Shown here piece by piece: positions 1 through 8,742 of a stretch of DNA of 36,571 bases. Both the position numbers and the translations under genes were made by a program. Position 1 is the first letter of the stretch, and every line of letters starts with the position of its first letter. Below the pieces are notes generated by a model that did no database searches, was not told the origin of the DNA, and saw nothing but the letters and a program-made list of their open reading frames with translations. The stretch is from Chara braunii (taxonomy: Eukaryota; Streptophyta; Charophyceae; Charales; Characeae), in contig BFEA01000018.1 in NCBI GenBank assembly GCA_003427395.1, positions 4,540,713 to 4,577,283 on the forward strand. Direction: 5' to 3'.

Positions 1-55
1 TTTCCTTTTCCTTTTTTCTTTCCCCTTTTTTGCGCTCTGATTCACAATGTGACAG

Positions 56-104
56 TATATATATATATATATATATCGTCAAATAGAATATATATATATA
101 TATC
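56..104. repeat. (TA)n microsatellite, duplicated
   Basis: Two runs of alternating TA are separated by TCGTCAAATAGAA, and the second run is followed by TCGTCACAAATAGAA. The unit has therefore been duplicated with the dinucleotide run inside it. Confidence 0.85.
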
Positions 105-178
105 GTCACAAATAGAACTGCCCGGTAAACCGTAGGCAGAGAGTGAGATGGAGAAGAGGACAACAAACGAGGGGCTGT

Positions 179-220
179 GACAAACTGTTTCGTCGGAGTT
201 TCACCGACTCATCAGGAGGC
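179..220 (-). ncRNA. Hammerhead-ribozyme-like catalytic core (type I, minimal)
   Basis: Read on the minus strand, the core box CTGATGA (209-215) is followed by a 5-bp stem II (GTCGG/CCGAC, 192-196 and 204-208) with a 7-nt loop, then GAAA (188-191). A 3-bp stem III (ACA/TGT) and a GTC triplet (179-181) follow, and GTC is the classical cleavage triplet. All conserved core residues of the family are present. Minimal hammerheads with very short stem III are known from Penelope-like and related retroelements. Odd: the sequences flanking the core do not form an obvious stem I, so self-cleavage in cis is unproven and this may be a remnant. No second copy of the core was found in the window. Confidence 0.55.
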
Positions 221-274
221 TGAATATATATATATATATAAAGCCATTTCCAATTCCAAATGACGATGAAAGGT

Positions 275-305
<31 letters not shown>
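275..305. repeat. (AAC)n microsatellite
   Basis: About ten AAC units in a row, directly upstream of the first longer plus-strand ORF. Confidence 0.9.
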
Positions 306-306
<1 letters not shown>

Positions 307-367
307 GACCATATGCTGAACAAAATTCCCAAATCACAAAATCAGAAAATCTTCGTTCGGGTTCACT

Positions 368-742
368 ATGATCTTGGAGGTTTTCTGCGAGACATCGGAA
401 TCTGGATACGATCCGATAATCGCATATAAATTATCACAAAAGGTGACTCCGGGCTCCGATCAAACAACTATTGACGCCGACGGTACCTCACTTGAAAAGC
501 TTTCGAAGCTTCGAGACGCAACAGTCAAACCGTACGGAACAAAAGAAAGTGCAATTGTTTTAGGACCTCATGACATTCCATCAGAGGATTTAAAACGACA
601 CGTTCGCGAACAAAACAAAATCAAGTGCAAAAGTGAAATCGTTTCGAGCTCATCGAATTTCCACCGGAGGATTCTAAACGACACAAGTGGCGAACACACC
701 ATACACATGCAACGAGAAAAAGGAAGAGAGCGGAAATCCTAA
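368..742 (+). CDS. Hypothetical ORF, 124 codons, unrecognised
   Basis: This is an open frame of 124 codons with mixed, non-repetitive composition through residue 90 and a basic tail ending near GRERKS. I recognise no domain, signal peptide or membrane segment. It overlaps the start of a diverged tandem duplication at its 3' end (AGCGGAAATCC recurs at about 929-940), which suggests that at least the tail is repeat sequence. It could be an exon fragment or chance. It is listed because it is the longest non-low-complexity frame in the first kilobase. Confidence 0.2.
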   Translation: MILEVFCETSESGYDPIIAYKLSQKVTPGSDQTTIDADGTSLEKLSKLRDATVKPYGTKESAIVLGPHDIPSEDLKRHVREQNKIKCKSEIVSSSSNFHRRILNDTSGEHTIHMQREKGRERKS

Positions 743-1140
743 ACACGTATGTCACGAGATCAGAAGGTCGGATACAAGGAACGAAGGCATGAAGGAAACC
801 AGAGAATTTACCTGGATGCTCCAGTGGGTATAAAGACGCAGAACCTTTTCGGGGGAAGAATGTTTCAAACGAAAGGATTTTCTCAGCCAGGAGAAATCGA
901 ACGGTCGAAGCAAGGGAGGCGCATGGAAAAGCGGAAATCCAAAGCCCGAAATACTTGTCGGGGGCGAAGGAATGAAGGAAACTGGAAGCAGTGCCTCGAT
1001 GTTTTTTTTTTTTTTTTTTTTTCTCATCGGATATAAAGACAACTTTTCAAAGGAGGGAGTTTCACAACCAGGAGAAAATCGGGACGCCAGACGTCAGGAA
1101 CGGCGAGGAGGGGAACAAAAACTCTACCTGAAGAGTTGGA
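715..1140. repeat. Diverged tandem duplication, about 210-bp unit
   Basis: Two units share ordered blocks: AGCGGAAATCC, CGAAGG(C/A)ATGAAGGAAAC, TATAAAGAC, and CAG/ACCAGGAGAAA. The second unit carries a run of about 22 T at roughly 1002-1023, inserted between the shared blocks. The copies are strongly diverged, so the duplication is old. Confidence 0.6.
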
Positions 1141-1550
1141 CGGCCTTCTGGCCAATTCCTGAGGAAACAATTATCCAAACTCCCAGGCGCCACTTCCGTC
1201 TTTGTGTGGACTTGGGAGTATATTGCACAGCCGAAGCGGGACGAGGAACGGGGGATCATAAACCCCCAAAGTCGAGGTAAAAGCCCTCTTACTCAAGGTA
1301 ATTATATACGGCTGCTGATGGCCAGGGACATTCCCTGGCTGCTGATGGCCAGCGACATTCCCTGGCTGCTGATGACCTCTACCTCCAAATCGCACGCCTT
1401 ATTAGCCCATCCTACCCCAAGGACCACCCTGTACATCCACACCGATTAATGAATAACCAGTACACACTGGGCATTCCCTGCTCCCCCAAGGACAAAAGGA
1501 CGCCACTACACGCAATCAGCTGAGAAGCCCAGGAGCGATTCCACTCCGCT
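1141..1550. repeat. 27-bp tandem repeat in otherwise featureless DNA
   Basis: At about 1311-1377 a 27-bp unit beginning CTGCTGATGGCCAG is present in about 2.4 copies with one substitution between the full copies. Nothing else in this stretch is recognisable. Confidence 0.75.
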
Positions 1551-1910
1551 CAGCAGGCTATTGCGATGGGGCTCACATACACAGCATATGTGGACTTGCC
1601 TGCCGCGGGATGCCACCCCCCCTTTAAAAAGGAAAAAGACTAACTTGACTAAGGGCCTCGCCACAATGAGAGATCTTGTTTCAAGATTGTTCGTCCACAC
1701 AAGTGTTCGCCGTGTACTGCCCGGTTGTGTGTTCAGCTTGGTGAGTCTTCGTGACGCACATATCCTGCAACTGCCACATGGCAGAGGCTCAGCAGGCTAT
1801 TGCGTTACAGTGCAAACTCTCCATGTGATGTCACCATGGCTCACATGTACAGCATGTGGACTCGGTTGCTGCGTGATTCTACATACATTGATACTACATT
1901 GATACTACAT
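1550..1910. repeat. Diverged direct repeats of about 60-90 bp
   Basis: CTCAGCAGGCTATTGCG occurs at about 1548 and 1789, each followed by a variant of GGCTCACAT.TACAGCAT.TGGAC. The second copy contains an extra segment of about 30 bp. A short tandem of ACATTGATACT closes the block at about 1885-1908. Confidence 0.65.
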
Positions 1911-2189
1911 GAAGCACGTCGGCAGCCGGGTCGAACAGCAAAGCTGTGAGCTCGGGGAAAGTAGACTTTGGATTCAGGCGGCGAAGTTGATAGGGCACTT
2001 CTGTTGCAAATCTGAAAATTGCAGCCCGGCAATTAGAAAAATATTCACTGCGAATTTGAAAAACTATTCTCGCTTGATCCAAATTCAGGCGAGGAATGCG
2101 AAAATGCAACAGCGTAGAGAATATTGGTACCGCATTTTCATGAACCTATTTTTTTCAGATCCCCAATTTTGCTGGGTCAAAGGAGTACT

Positions 2190-2239
2190 AATAATAATAA
2201 ATAATAATGATAGTAATACAATATATCGTAAATATAATA

Positions 2240-2280
<41 letters not shown>

Positions 2281-2300
2281 TAATAATAATAATAGTACAA
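2190..2300. repeat. (AAT)n / (ATT)n microsatellite
   Basis: Long interrupted run of AAT units, with the longest pure stretch at about 2236-2280. Confidence 0.9.
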
Positions 2301-2575
2301 CTGTCCAGGCTGAAGAATCCTCAGACCTGCCTCTGATTGAAGGTTCCACTGCAGGTGCCTGCAGGTCATGCATGGCGCCCACCCATCGATGGTGCCTCAG
2401 CAGGAGGAAGACCATACCTTTAGCCCAACGAGCCTGGGCCCGGGCTGCAGACTACATAGACAGAATTAAAAGAAGCCTGGGACAACAACAAAAAAAAAAA
2501 TCAGAAAAAAAAACAACAAACAAGAGGAAGAAAAACAGGGTTACAAGAAAGCTAAAAAGGCAAAAAAAAAACTAA
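2279..2575 (+). CDS. ORF fragment with lysine/arginine-rich tail, unrecognised
   Basis: An open frame runs out of the AAT microsatellite. It passes through a normal-composition stretch (including AQRAWARAADYIDRIKRSL) and ends in a strongly basic tail with several K/R clusters. Such a tail would suit a nucleic-acid-binding protein such as a retroelement ORF1. However, the A-rich DNA makes basic codons likely by chance, and no defined domain is visible. The start is unclear because the frame opens inside the microsatellite. Confidence 0.2.
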
Positions 2576-3010
2576 ACTGGAAAAGGCAAGAAAATACACA
2601 GAGGGAGCGGCAGGAACCAATGATCAGAAAGAGAGACGATGAGAATATACGCATCAGTCTTCAAGCTTTTCCATCCAAAATTTGTGCTTCTCCAGAAACA
2701 AACAAATTTGACAGACTCTGCCCACACTCACACTAGGACCTTTTTACTTGTTTTCTGGATGGAAATGCAGCTAGACACATCCAGCTCTGGCCGTAGTTTA
2801 TGGTGAGATGCATTGTGTCAGTACGCCCTCTCTACGTCAGGTCCTTTTTTTTCCTCTTTTTTTTTTGCTTCAGAGGGCAACGGCCTTGAAAGTTGAAATA
2901 TCATTATCAAGCTGACCAGCCCGAGACAGTTCAGTCCAGAACTGTCTCCGGCCCGTCCGCTTGCTAATCATCAGGGGTGTATTTTAGGGGTGTAGACCAA
3001 CTGAGCTAGG
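2576..3010. other. No gene seen; short dispersed repeats
   Basis: Nothing recognisable as coding. An ACAAATTTGACAGACTCT motif at about 2702 recurs at about 3432 and in altered form at about 3482, so this stretch belongs to the same repeat neighbourhood as the following array. Confidence 0.5.
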
Positions 3011-3335
3011 CCAGTTGGTCTCTAGTAGGTTAGTTTGAGAGGAGGAAAGGCTAGTTGGCATTACTTTTATCCATCTGCTCTCAGTGGACAGTTGGTCTCT
3101 AGTAGGTTATTTGAGAGGAGGAAAGGCCATCTCTCAGTGGACAGTTGGTCTCTAGTAGGTTATTTGAGAGGAGGAAAGGCTAGTTGACATTTCAGGGGTG
3201 TAGACAAACTGAGCTAGGCCAGTTGGTCTCTAGTAGGTTATTTGAGAGGAGGAAAGGCCAGTGGACAGTCAATCCTCTGAGAGGCCAGTGGACAGTCAAT
3301 CCTCTGAGAGGCCAGTGGACAGTCAATCCTCTAAG
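3011..3335. repeat. Two interlocked tandem repeats (about 54-bp and 27-bp units)
   Basis: The block CAGTTGGTCTCTAGTAGG followed by TTATTTGAGAGGAGGAAAGGC occurs four times, starting near 3012, 3089, 3142 and 3220. It is followed by three copies of a 27-bp unit (GGCCAGTGGACAGTCAATCC...) at 3257-3333. The CAGTGGACAG segment is shared by both unit types, which shows how one array grew out of the other. A further GACAGTCAATCCTCT copy lies at about 3530. Confidence 0.85.
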
Positions 3336-3345
3336 CACATAGGAG

Positions 3346-3348
3346 TAA

Positions 3349-3390
<42 letters not shown>

Positions 3391-3392
3391 TA
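3346..3392. repeat. (ATT)n microsatellite
   Basis: About 13 uninterrupted ATT units. Confidence 0.9.
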
Positions 3393-3559
3393 AAAAAGAA
3401 ATAGGAGTAATTCTAGCTTCTCAAAAGGCAGACAAATTTGACAGACTCTACCCATCCACAATTCTAGCTTCTCAATAGATGGACAAATTTGGCAGACTCT
3501 CTAGTCGAGTCTTAAAAGAAAGGCAAGCTGACAGTCAATCCTCTGCCTTCGCTGACCAT

Positions 3560-4135
3560 TCGATGCGGATCAGGGATCCTTTGGCCAAACAGAAGGAAGC
3601 GTGAGTGTGTGAAGGTTGAGTAGACGAAGGTTGTAGTCTAATTAAAACAACAAGAAAAGGAAGAAAGAACGTCAGGTAGGAAATCAGAACATCATCAACA
3701 TGTATCAATATCAATCAGCATCAACACCAAACACGAATTATTCGAATATATAAAGAGGCTTCACTTTAAAAAAGAAAAGAAAAAAAAAAAAAGATTTCAC
3801 TGAGTACTATCATACTATGTTTACAGAATCCCTTCGGCTCGTCCTCCTCCCCNCCCCACCGTTCTCGACACACACCTCTGTTTCCCCCCCCCCGTTCCTC
3901 CTGTTGAGATCGAGAGTTCCTTGGCACCTGAGACTCTCCTCCTCTTGTTGTTGTCGCCGCTGATTTGCCCTTCGTGGCTGGCGTGTTTGCTCTTCCCTTG
4001 GACGGTCCACACCGCTTGTCCTTCTGCCCTGTTTTCCTTCTCCATGAGGTCGACTCTATTACCATTATGGTATTCGTCTGATTCCATCAGCTTTCAAAAT
4101 CATGAACTGTTTATCACCGGTTGGATTGTCTGTAG
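3560..4135. other. No gene recognised
   Basis: Contains an A-rich run at 3768-3793, one ambiguous base at 3853, and overlapping minus-strand ORFs of low complexity. I see no domain in either strand. Confidence 0.4.
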
Positions 4136-4137
4136 CA

Positions 4138-4352
4138 TTCCATTCAGCCGCCACATGGGCTGGGGAACGTAACTGTGCCACACGGGCTGGGGGATGTAAT
4201 CGTGGGTTGGATTGCTTGTTGGGGTCGTTCTTCCGATTCGACCCACAATCAAAGAATCAATCCCCACGGCAAGGGGAGTCGTTCTTCCATTCAGCCACAC
4301 GGGATGGGGTCGGTCTCCCAATTCAACCCACAATCAGGGAATCAATCCCCGA
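4138..4352. repeat. Imperfect direct repeats (about 85-bp unit)
   Basis: CATTCAGCC.CACA.GGG.TGGGG occurs in three variants. The segment ATTC(G/A)ACCCACAATCA..GAATCAATCCCC occurs twice (about 4235 and 4320), giving a diverged tandem arrangement. Confidence 0.65.
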
Positions 4353-4426
4353 GCCGTTCTCTACGCGGCTCAAAAACCTTTAGTCTTCTTGTAGACTCCA
4401 TGACCCGCATCTAGTTCCGCGAGTTT

Positions 4427-4813
4427 GTGTTTCATCCTGCCCCACGGACGGTCTTATCCAGTGCCACAAGTGGTCCCCCACCACCCAGCATGCCTTGCTC
4501 TACCTCTGACTTGACTGGGATGACCCTCAAACCTGTTCCTCCTCCCCCATCGTTCCTCGGCTTGTCAGCCGCCTTGTGTCACCCTCCTCCTCCCCATCCA
4601 CATCCATCTCGGCAGAGCCCATCCGGACAGGACCGTCTTAGATATGACAGGTCATCAGGTAATACAGTGCTCATTCATCCGTGTTCCAGCGCTGCAACGT
4701 ATACGCCTTTCTCCTCGCTCCTACAACCGCCCCCCCTCTTCCCCCGATTTCCTAACGGGTTTACCCTTGACAAATACGGCAAATCAACGGCCTTCGGACC
4801 CTGGAATATGTAA
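4427..4813 (+). CDS. Hypothetical proline-rich ORF, unrecognised
   Basis: A 128-codon open frame rich in proline, serine and histidine, with PPPP and HPPPPHPHP tracts. There is no signal peptide or recognisable domain. The pyrimidine-rich DNA would give this composition without coding constraint. It could equally be non-coding or part of an exon. Confidence 0.15.
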   Translation: MFHPAPRTVLSSATSGPPPPSMPCSTSDLTGMTLKPVPPPPSFLGLSAALCHPPPPHPHPSRQSPSGQDRLRYDRSSGNTVLIHPCSSAATYTPFSSLLQPPPLFPRFPNGFTLDKYGKSTAFGPWNM

Positions 4814-5290
4814 AAGATCAGAGGCGGTACCAGCTTCTTGCTTCTTCTGCATACCTGAAACATTAGTCAAACTGAGAAAACGCTGCCAACTCGCTACTCC
4901 CACAATCAAATGTGAACGAATTTGAATAAATGGAACGAATCGACAACCATCCCTCCTTTCCACCACGGCGAGGATGACCCATTCTCGCTCCACTCCCCGA
5001 CGCTACGCACTTGGTCGTTTCTCTGTCTAGTATTCTTGATCCATTCGCTCCGGTGCAATGCACCTGTACCCTTCCCAGTTGCGCAGATACCCCTGCAACC
5101 ACAGTAGTAGAGGGACTACGATAGTCGTGCGCCGTGCCCGATCGGGTTCTCCCCGGATGTCTATCCAAAGCCCTCGACAGTGCTGCGTCCCAGGACAGGT
5201 GGCTGACGCCGAGTCCCATCCAACCACAGGCTCTGGTCGTTGGTGCGCTCCCCAGACAATCTTATTCCACCAAGTATTTTTGTTAACTTT
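4814..5290. other. No gene recognised
   Basis: Several overlapping short ORFs on both strands, none with a recognisable domain or consistent composition. Confidence 0.4.
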
Positions 5291-5305
5291 CTTTGTTGGT
5301 GTAGG

Positions 5306-5617
5306 ATGGCGCAGACAAACGCTGAGGATTGTTGTAGAAAACAAAGAGACATTTCCACTAGTTCTAGAAATACAGTCCTGAGTTCAAATCGCAATGAACG
5401 CCAAGACAAAAGTGAAACATTTTCACTATCTGGATCTCTACCCGAGCGAGATGATACTTGGGCCATGGCAGTCCACAAGGACGCCGTCCTCATATCTAAA
5501 TCATTGAAGGCATACCATTATCACCTCATGGCAGAGGACACCCAGCTTGCCCCTAACACAACGCCCCTCATCGCGAGTGTTAGCCGGTGGATGAACAGGG
5601 GGCGCTGCGTTCGGTAA
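5306..5617 (+). CDS. Hypothetical ORF, about 103 codons, unrecognised
   Basis: Open frame starting MAQTNAEDCC with balanced composition and no low-complexity tract. The ATG lies directly after a pyrimidine-rich stretch ending TTGGTGTAG, which resembles a 3' splice acceptor, so it could be an internal exon instead. A longer in-frame start exists at 5240. No domain, signal or membrane segment is visible. Confidence 0.25.
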   Translation: MAQTNAEDCCRKQRDISTSSRNTVLSSNRNERQDKSETFSLSGSLPERDDTWAMAVHKDAVLISKSLKAYHYHLMAEDTQLAPNTTPLIASVSRWMNRGRCVR

Positions 5618-5676
5618 AAGACACCATCCACCTGTCAGCGGCAGCCATTCCATAAGCAAATACTCCATGCTCTCCG

Positions 5677-6093
5677 TGTGATAGACCGCGCCTCACTACC
5701 TCCCAAACCCCCAATCCCCTCCCCGCCGGCAGTCCCTCCCAAAATCTCATCTCCGCCGGCGGTCCCTCCCAATCCCCTTCCCACCGGCGGTCCTTGCACA
5801 AGGGTCACGTGACCAAAATAGACCGCGCCTCACTCCCTCCCAACCCCAACCCCCTTCCCGCCGGCGGTCCCTCCCAATCCCCTCCCCGCCGGCAGGCCCT
5901 CCCAAAAACCCTCTCCGCCGGCGGCCCACCCAATCCCCTCCCCGCCGGCGGTCCCTCCCAATCCCCTCGCCGCCGGCGGTCCCTCCCAATCCCCTTCCCG
6001 CCGGCAGTCCCTCCCCATCCCTCTCCGCCGGCGGCCCACCCAATCCCCTCCCCGCCGGCGGTCCTTGCACAAAGATCACGTGCTCAAACATAG
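5677..6093. repeat. GC-rich minisatellite with nested higher-order unit and CACGTG sites
   Basis: A unit of about 30 bp (core CCGCCGGCGGTCCCTCCCAA) is repeated more than ten times with interspersed variants. It lies inside a larger unit bounded by GGTCCTTGCACAA(G/A)(G/A)(G/A)TCACGTG, which occurs at about 5789 and 6059. The segment ATAGACCGCGCCTCACT also recurs (about 5682 and 5818). The CGCCGGCG cores are self-complementary, and the array is open in several frames as Gly/Arg-rich or Pro-rich ORFs that I regard as artefacts of the repeat. Confidence 0.85.
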
Positions 6094-6191
6094 AGAAAAA
6101 GGAAGGGGTACTAGGCCGGGGGGCGAAGGAAAATTGGAAAAAAAGCGGACCGGGAATCCTTCCCGGTCTTATCTGTTTTGCGCAACTTCGA

Positions 6192-6278
6192 CGATTTCTC
6201 TACTTGTGCATGTCATCCCTGCGTGCAGATCCACGTGTCACCTTTCCACATCGTTCCAAATTGAAAGGCCGTCGTAAA
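6192..6278 (-). pseudogene. U6: Diverged U6 snRNA retrocopy
   Basis: Read on the minus strand, it contains TTTGGAACGAT, then a diverged middle, then AGGGATGACA.GCA.AA and AGAGAAATCG in the U6 order and spacing. The 5' stem-loop and the ACAGAGA box are not recognisable, so it is not a functional spliceosomal U6. No upstream TATA or USE element is seen and I found no target-site duplication. Confidence 0.7.
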
Positions 6279-6620
6279 ACAACCCCCCCCCCCCCCCAAA
6301 TTGTCTTCCGATCGCCCATCACTATCGCCAGAGGAGCGAGCGAATTACTACTCAGACCCCGTCACGCCAACACACGCCGCTAAAGACCTTGCGCTCCATA
6401 TCTCTCTCCTCAAGATATCCCCCTCCCTCGGCGCCCGCCCCCCCCCCCCCCCGGCATGTCATCGAATGACAAACGGTACCACATCCCCCCCCCCCTCCGC
6501 GCCCGCCACCACATCCTCCTCGTTATTATCTTCATCATCATCGTCATCATCAGCTACCATCATCATCATTATCATCATCCAGTACCGTCATCATCATCAT
6601 TATCAGAGCTACTATATCAG
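6279..6620. repeat. Poly-C tracts and (ATC)n microsatellite
   Basis: C runs at about 6281-6297, 6437-6453 and 6485-6496, and a long interrupted CAT/ATC microsatellite from about 6530 to 6605. Nothing coding is supported. Confidence 0.8.
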
Positions 6621-6831
6621 CAGCAGCAGAAGCGCAACAGCAGTGGCGTGAGGAAGTTCTAGTTCGTAGCACTTCGTTAAAACTTGAGCTGAAAGAGGAC
6701 ATTAACCTACAAAAGCAGATTTAAAAAATGGCATACCCGCGCATGAACCACGTGTCCAGAACGAAATGGGAGGGAAACCCGCCCCTGCAGCAACCTTACA
6801 CGCTCTAAAATATATTCAATTCCGACTTCTA

Positions 6832-7140
6832 GACCTGAAATCTCTCTCTAAAAAAAAAAAAAAAAAAAGAAAGGACCTGAAATCTCTCACGCACAGAGGA
6901 AAAGTAAGAACAACCCGCGGCACTCCTCCCTCTCCGCCCACACCACCCAAAAAATGAACGCAAAAAAAGCAAAGAATTTCGATTATACGCGAGAATTCTA
7001 TTCAGACCTGAAATCTCACGCACAGAGAAAAAGTAAGAACAACCCGCGGAACTCTACCTCTCCGCCCACACCACCAAAAAATTGAAAATGCCGAAGAAAA
7101 ACAAAAAATTTCGATCATCGGTAGAGAATTCTATTTCCAG
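6832..7140. repeat. Tandem duplication, 131-bp unit, plus partial copy
   Basis: GACCTGAAATCTC starts at 6832 (partial), 6874 and 7005. The two long copies continue in parallel through AAAGTAAGAACAACCCGCGG and CTCCGCCCACACCACC to GAGAATTCTATT. The first partial copy is cut by an A run. Confidence 0.8.
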
Positions 7141-7472
7141 CACCGCATATTACACCCTCTGGAACATCCAAATTTACAGAGGAAAAACTCAGAAACGTAA
7201 AGAACAAAATGGTGGTCCCCACCTCCGTCCCCCCATCCTCCCCACACCTCCCTCCACACCACCCGAAAACAGGAAAACTAAAGAAAAAAGGGAAAAGAAA
7301 AAGAGCTCCATTATCTTCAGGAGTGATAATCCCCCTCCCCCCCCGGCCCCCCTCCTTGCCGGCCTCCCTCATCACCACCCGAAAATTTCAAAACTACCAA
7401 CAACAACAAAAAATCGACCATTGTGAAAATTCTGCTGCCTCCAGAATTCTTGAAGTAACTCTCGACTTTTTT
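7141..7472. other. No gene recognised
   Basis: Purine-rich and C-rich low-complexity segments (about 7230-7370). No supported coding sequence. Confidence 0.4.
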
Positions 7473-7641
7473 TAGCTCAGCTCGGCTGAGCGCTACCTGT
7501 CGCGTCAGCTATTTCCCAAAACGACTGCACACCTCGTAAGTACATAGATAAACTCGTTCAATAATTGTTGCCTATCTAATATAAACACGGGCAATTCCCG
7601 GGAGGCTCCCGGGAGAGACGGAAAAAAATCCCGAAAAGGGA
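7473..7641. repeat. Cluster of three short perfect hairpins
   Basis: GCTCAGC-tcg-GCTGAGC at about 7476-7493, TCCCGGGAG-g-CTCCCGGGA at about 7597-7615, and ATCCC-gaaaa-GGGAT at about 7628-7642. They lie just upstream of the U6 retrocopy. No function is assigned. Confidence 0.7.
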
Positions 7642-7650
7642 TCCCATTAA

Positions 7651-7764
7651 AAAACACGACTGCAGTCCTCGTGACATCCGTTAGGATTGGAGGGATACAG
7701 AGAAGATTAGTATGGCCCCTGCGCAACGACGAGACGAATAAATCGAGAAGAAAACACGACTGCA
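7651..7764 (+). mobile_element. U6: U6 retrocopy with perfect 14-bp target-site duplication
   Basis: The U6 body (7665-7750) starts exactly at the RNA 5' end (GTCCTCGTGACATCCG) and keeps an intact ACAGAGA box, ATGGCCCCTGCGCAA and AATAAATCGAGAA. It is flanked by identical AAAACACGACTGCA at 7651-7664 and 7751-7764. The left site reads TT/AAAA, a typical LINE endonuclease target. It has no poly-A tail and is cut just after CGAGAA, before the normal U6 3' end. Substitutions in the body (TTAGGATTGGAGGG, CAACGACGAGACGA) and the absence of an upstream USE or TATA element mark it as a dead copy. I infer retroposition by a LINE-type reverse transcriptase. Confidence 0.85.
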
Positions 7765-7889
7765 CACACCCTACACCTCCACCAACTGTTAGTCAACGTG
7801 CTACCTCCGCATTCTCCTTTATAAACAATTTGATGAGCAGTCCCCGTTGGGAGACCGTTCACACCCGAAGGGCGGGAGCGCAGAGCAAA

Positions 7890-7955
7890 GGGGAGGGGAG
7901 AGAGAGGGAGGGAGAGAGGGAGGGAGAGAGGGAGGGAGAGAGGGAGGGAGGGAAA
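7890..7955. repeat. (GGGAGAGA)n purine repeat
   Basis: Tandem GAGAGGGAGG units, four to five copies. Confidence 0.9.
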
Positions 7956-7989
7956 GAGAATGCTGCATGCACAGACGCGGACGTCTGAA

Positions 7990-8740
7990 GGCTACAGCGT
8001 CCGGAATCACGAGATGAAGAGTTCAGGTAAGAGAGAAATTTGAGGAGGTGATAACCGATGCGTGGTAGAAGAAGGGGACGTGGTAGAAGAAGGGGGAAGC
8101 AAGGGAGAGGAGAGAAGATGGAGGAGAGGTAGGAAGCCGAAAAGAGCAGTATGAAAAAGAAGACAGTAACGGAGACGACGGCATGTGTCAGGAAAAGAGA
8201 AGGTCAGAGCGCCGTAAGTGGGGAAGAGAAGATAGAGAAACGCTGAACAGATCGAAAGGCGTCCCCTGTTTCAAAAAAAAAAAAAAAAAAAAAAGAAGGT
8301 ATTCCCTACGAATGAAACAGAAAGGAAGAAATACGGTACGGCCATAACGATAGAAGGTCGCACGTAACCGAGATAGACAAAACCCAACTAAGAAAAGAAT
8401 GGAACACGTAAAGGAGTGTTAGACGATGAGTCGGTAATACGCGAGGACCGCAGCGAGAGGCAGGAAGATGTGAATGACATCCCCTCCTAAATCTCCTCTT
8501 CTTCCTCCTCCTCATCATCACCATTCTCATCATCGTCATCATCATTATCATCATTTTGCTCCCCTGAACGTTTGGGTTCTCCTTTCCCCTCCGTCTCTAC
8601 TCGCCCTCGACCACCTCTCTCCTACTCGTCGTACTGCTAACACTAATACGATTACTCTCTCCTCTCCTCCTCCTCGTCCTTGGGTGTCTATCCTTGGCCG
8701 TGTAATCGCATCGGCTAAGGCAACATAAATACACAGCCGT
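7990..8740. other. No gene; purine-rich and microsatellite DNA
   Basis: A purine-rich stretch (about 8030-8240), a run of about 23 A (8274-8294), and a (CAT)n/(CTC)n microsatellite at about 8497-8556. ORFs on both strands are low complexity. Confidence 0.5.
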
Positions 8741-8742
8741 GC

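Larger units (their letters stand above)
1..360. other. AT-rich, microsatellite-bearing stretch without a gene
   Basis: No credible coding sequence is seen. The stretch holds two (TA)n runs separated by a repeated TCGTCA(CA)AATAGAA segment (about 56-104), another (TA)n run at about 223-240, a hammerhead-like core on the minus strand (see separate entry), and an (AAC)n run just before the first ORF. Confidence 0.6.

Noticed and set aside
2940-4660. TCATCAG matches on the plus strand (about 2968, 4649)
   Set aside because: Minus-strand reading lacks the stem II and GAAA box needed for a hammerhead.
5747-6091. Gly/Arg-rich and Pro-rich ORFs over the minisatellite
   Set aside because: Composition is dictated by the GC-rich repeat, open in several frames on both strands.
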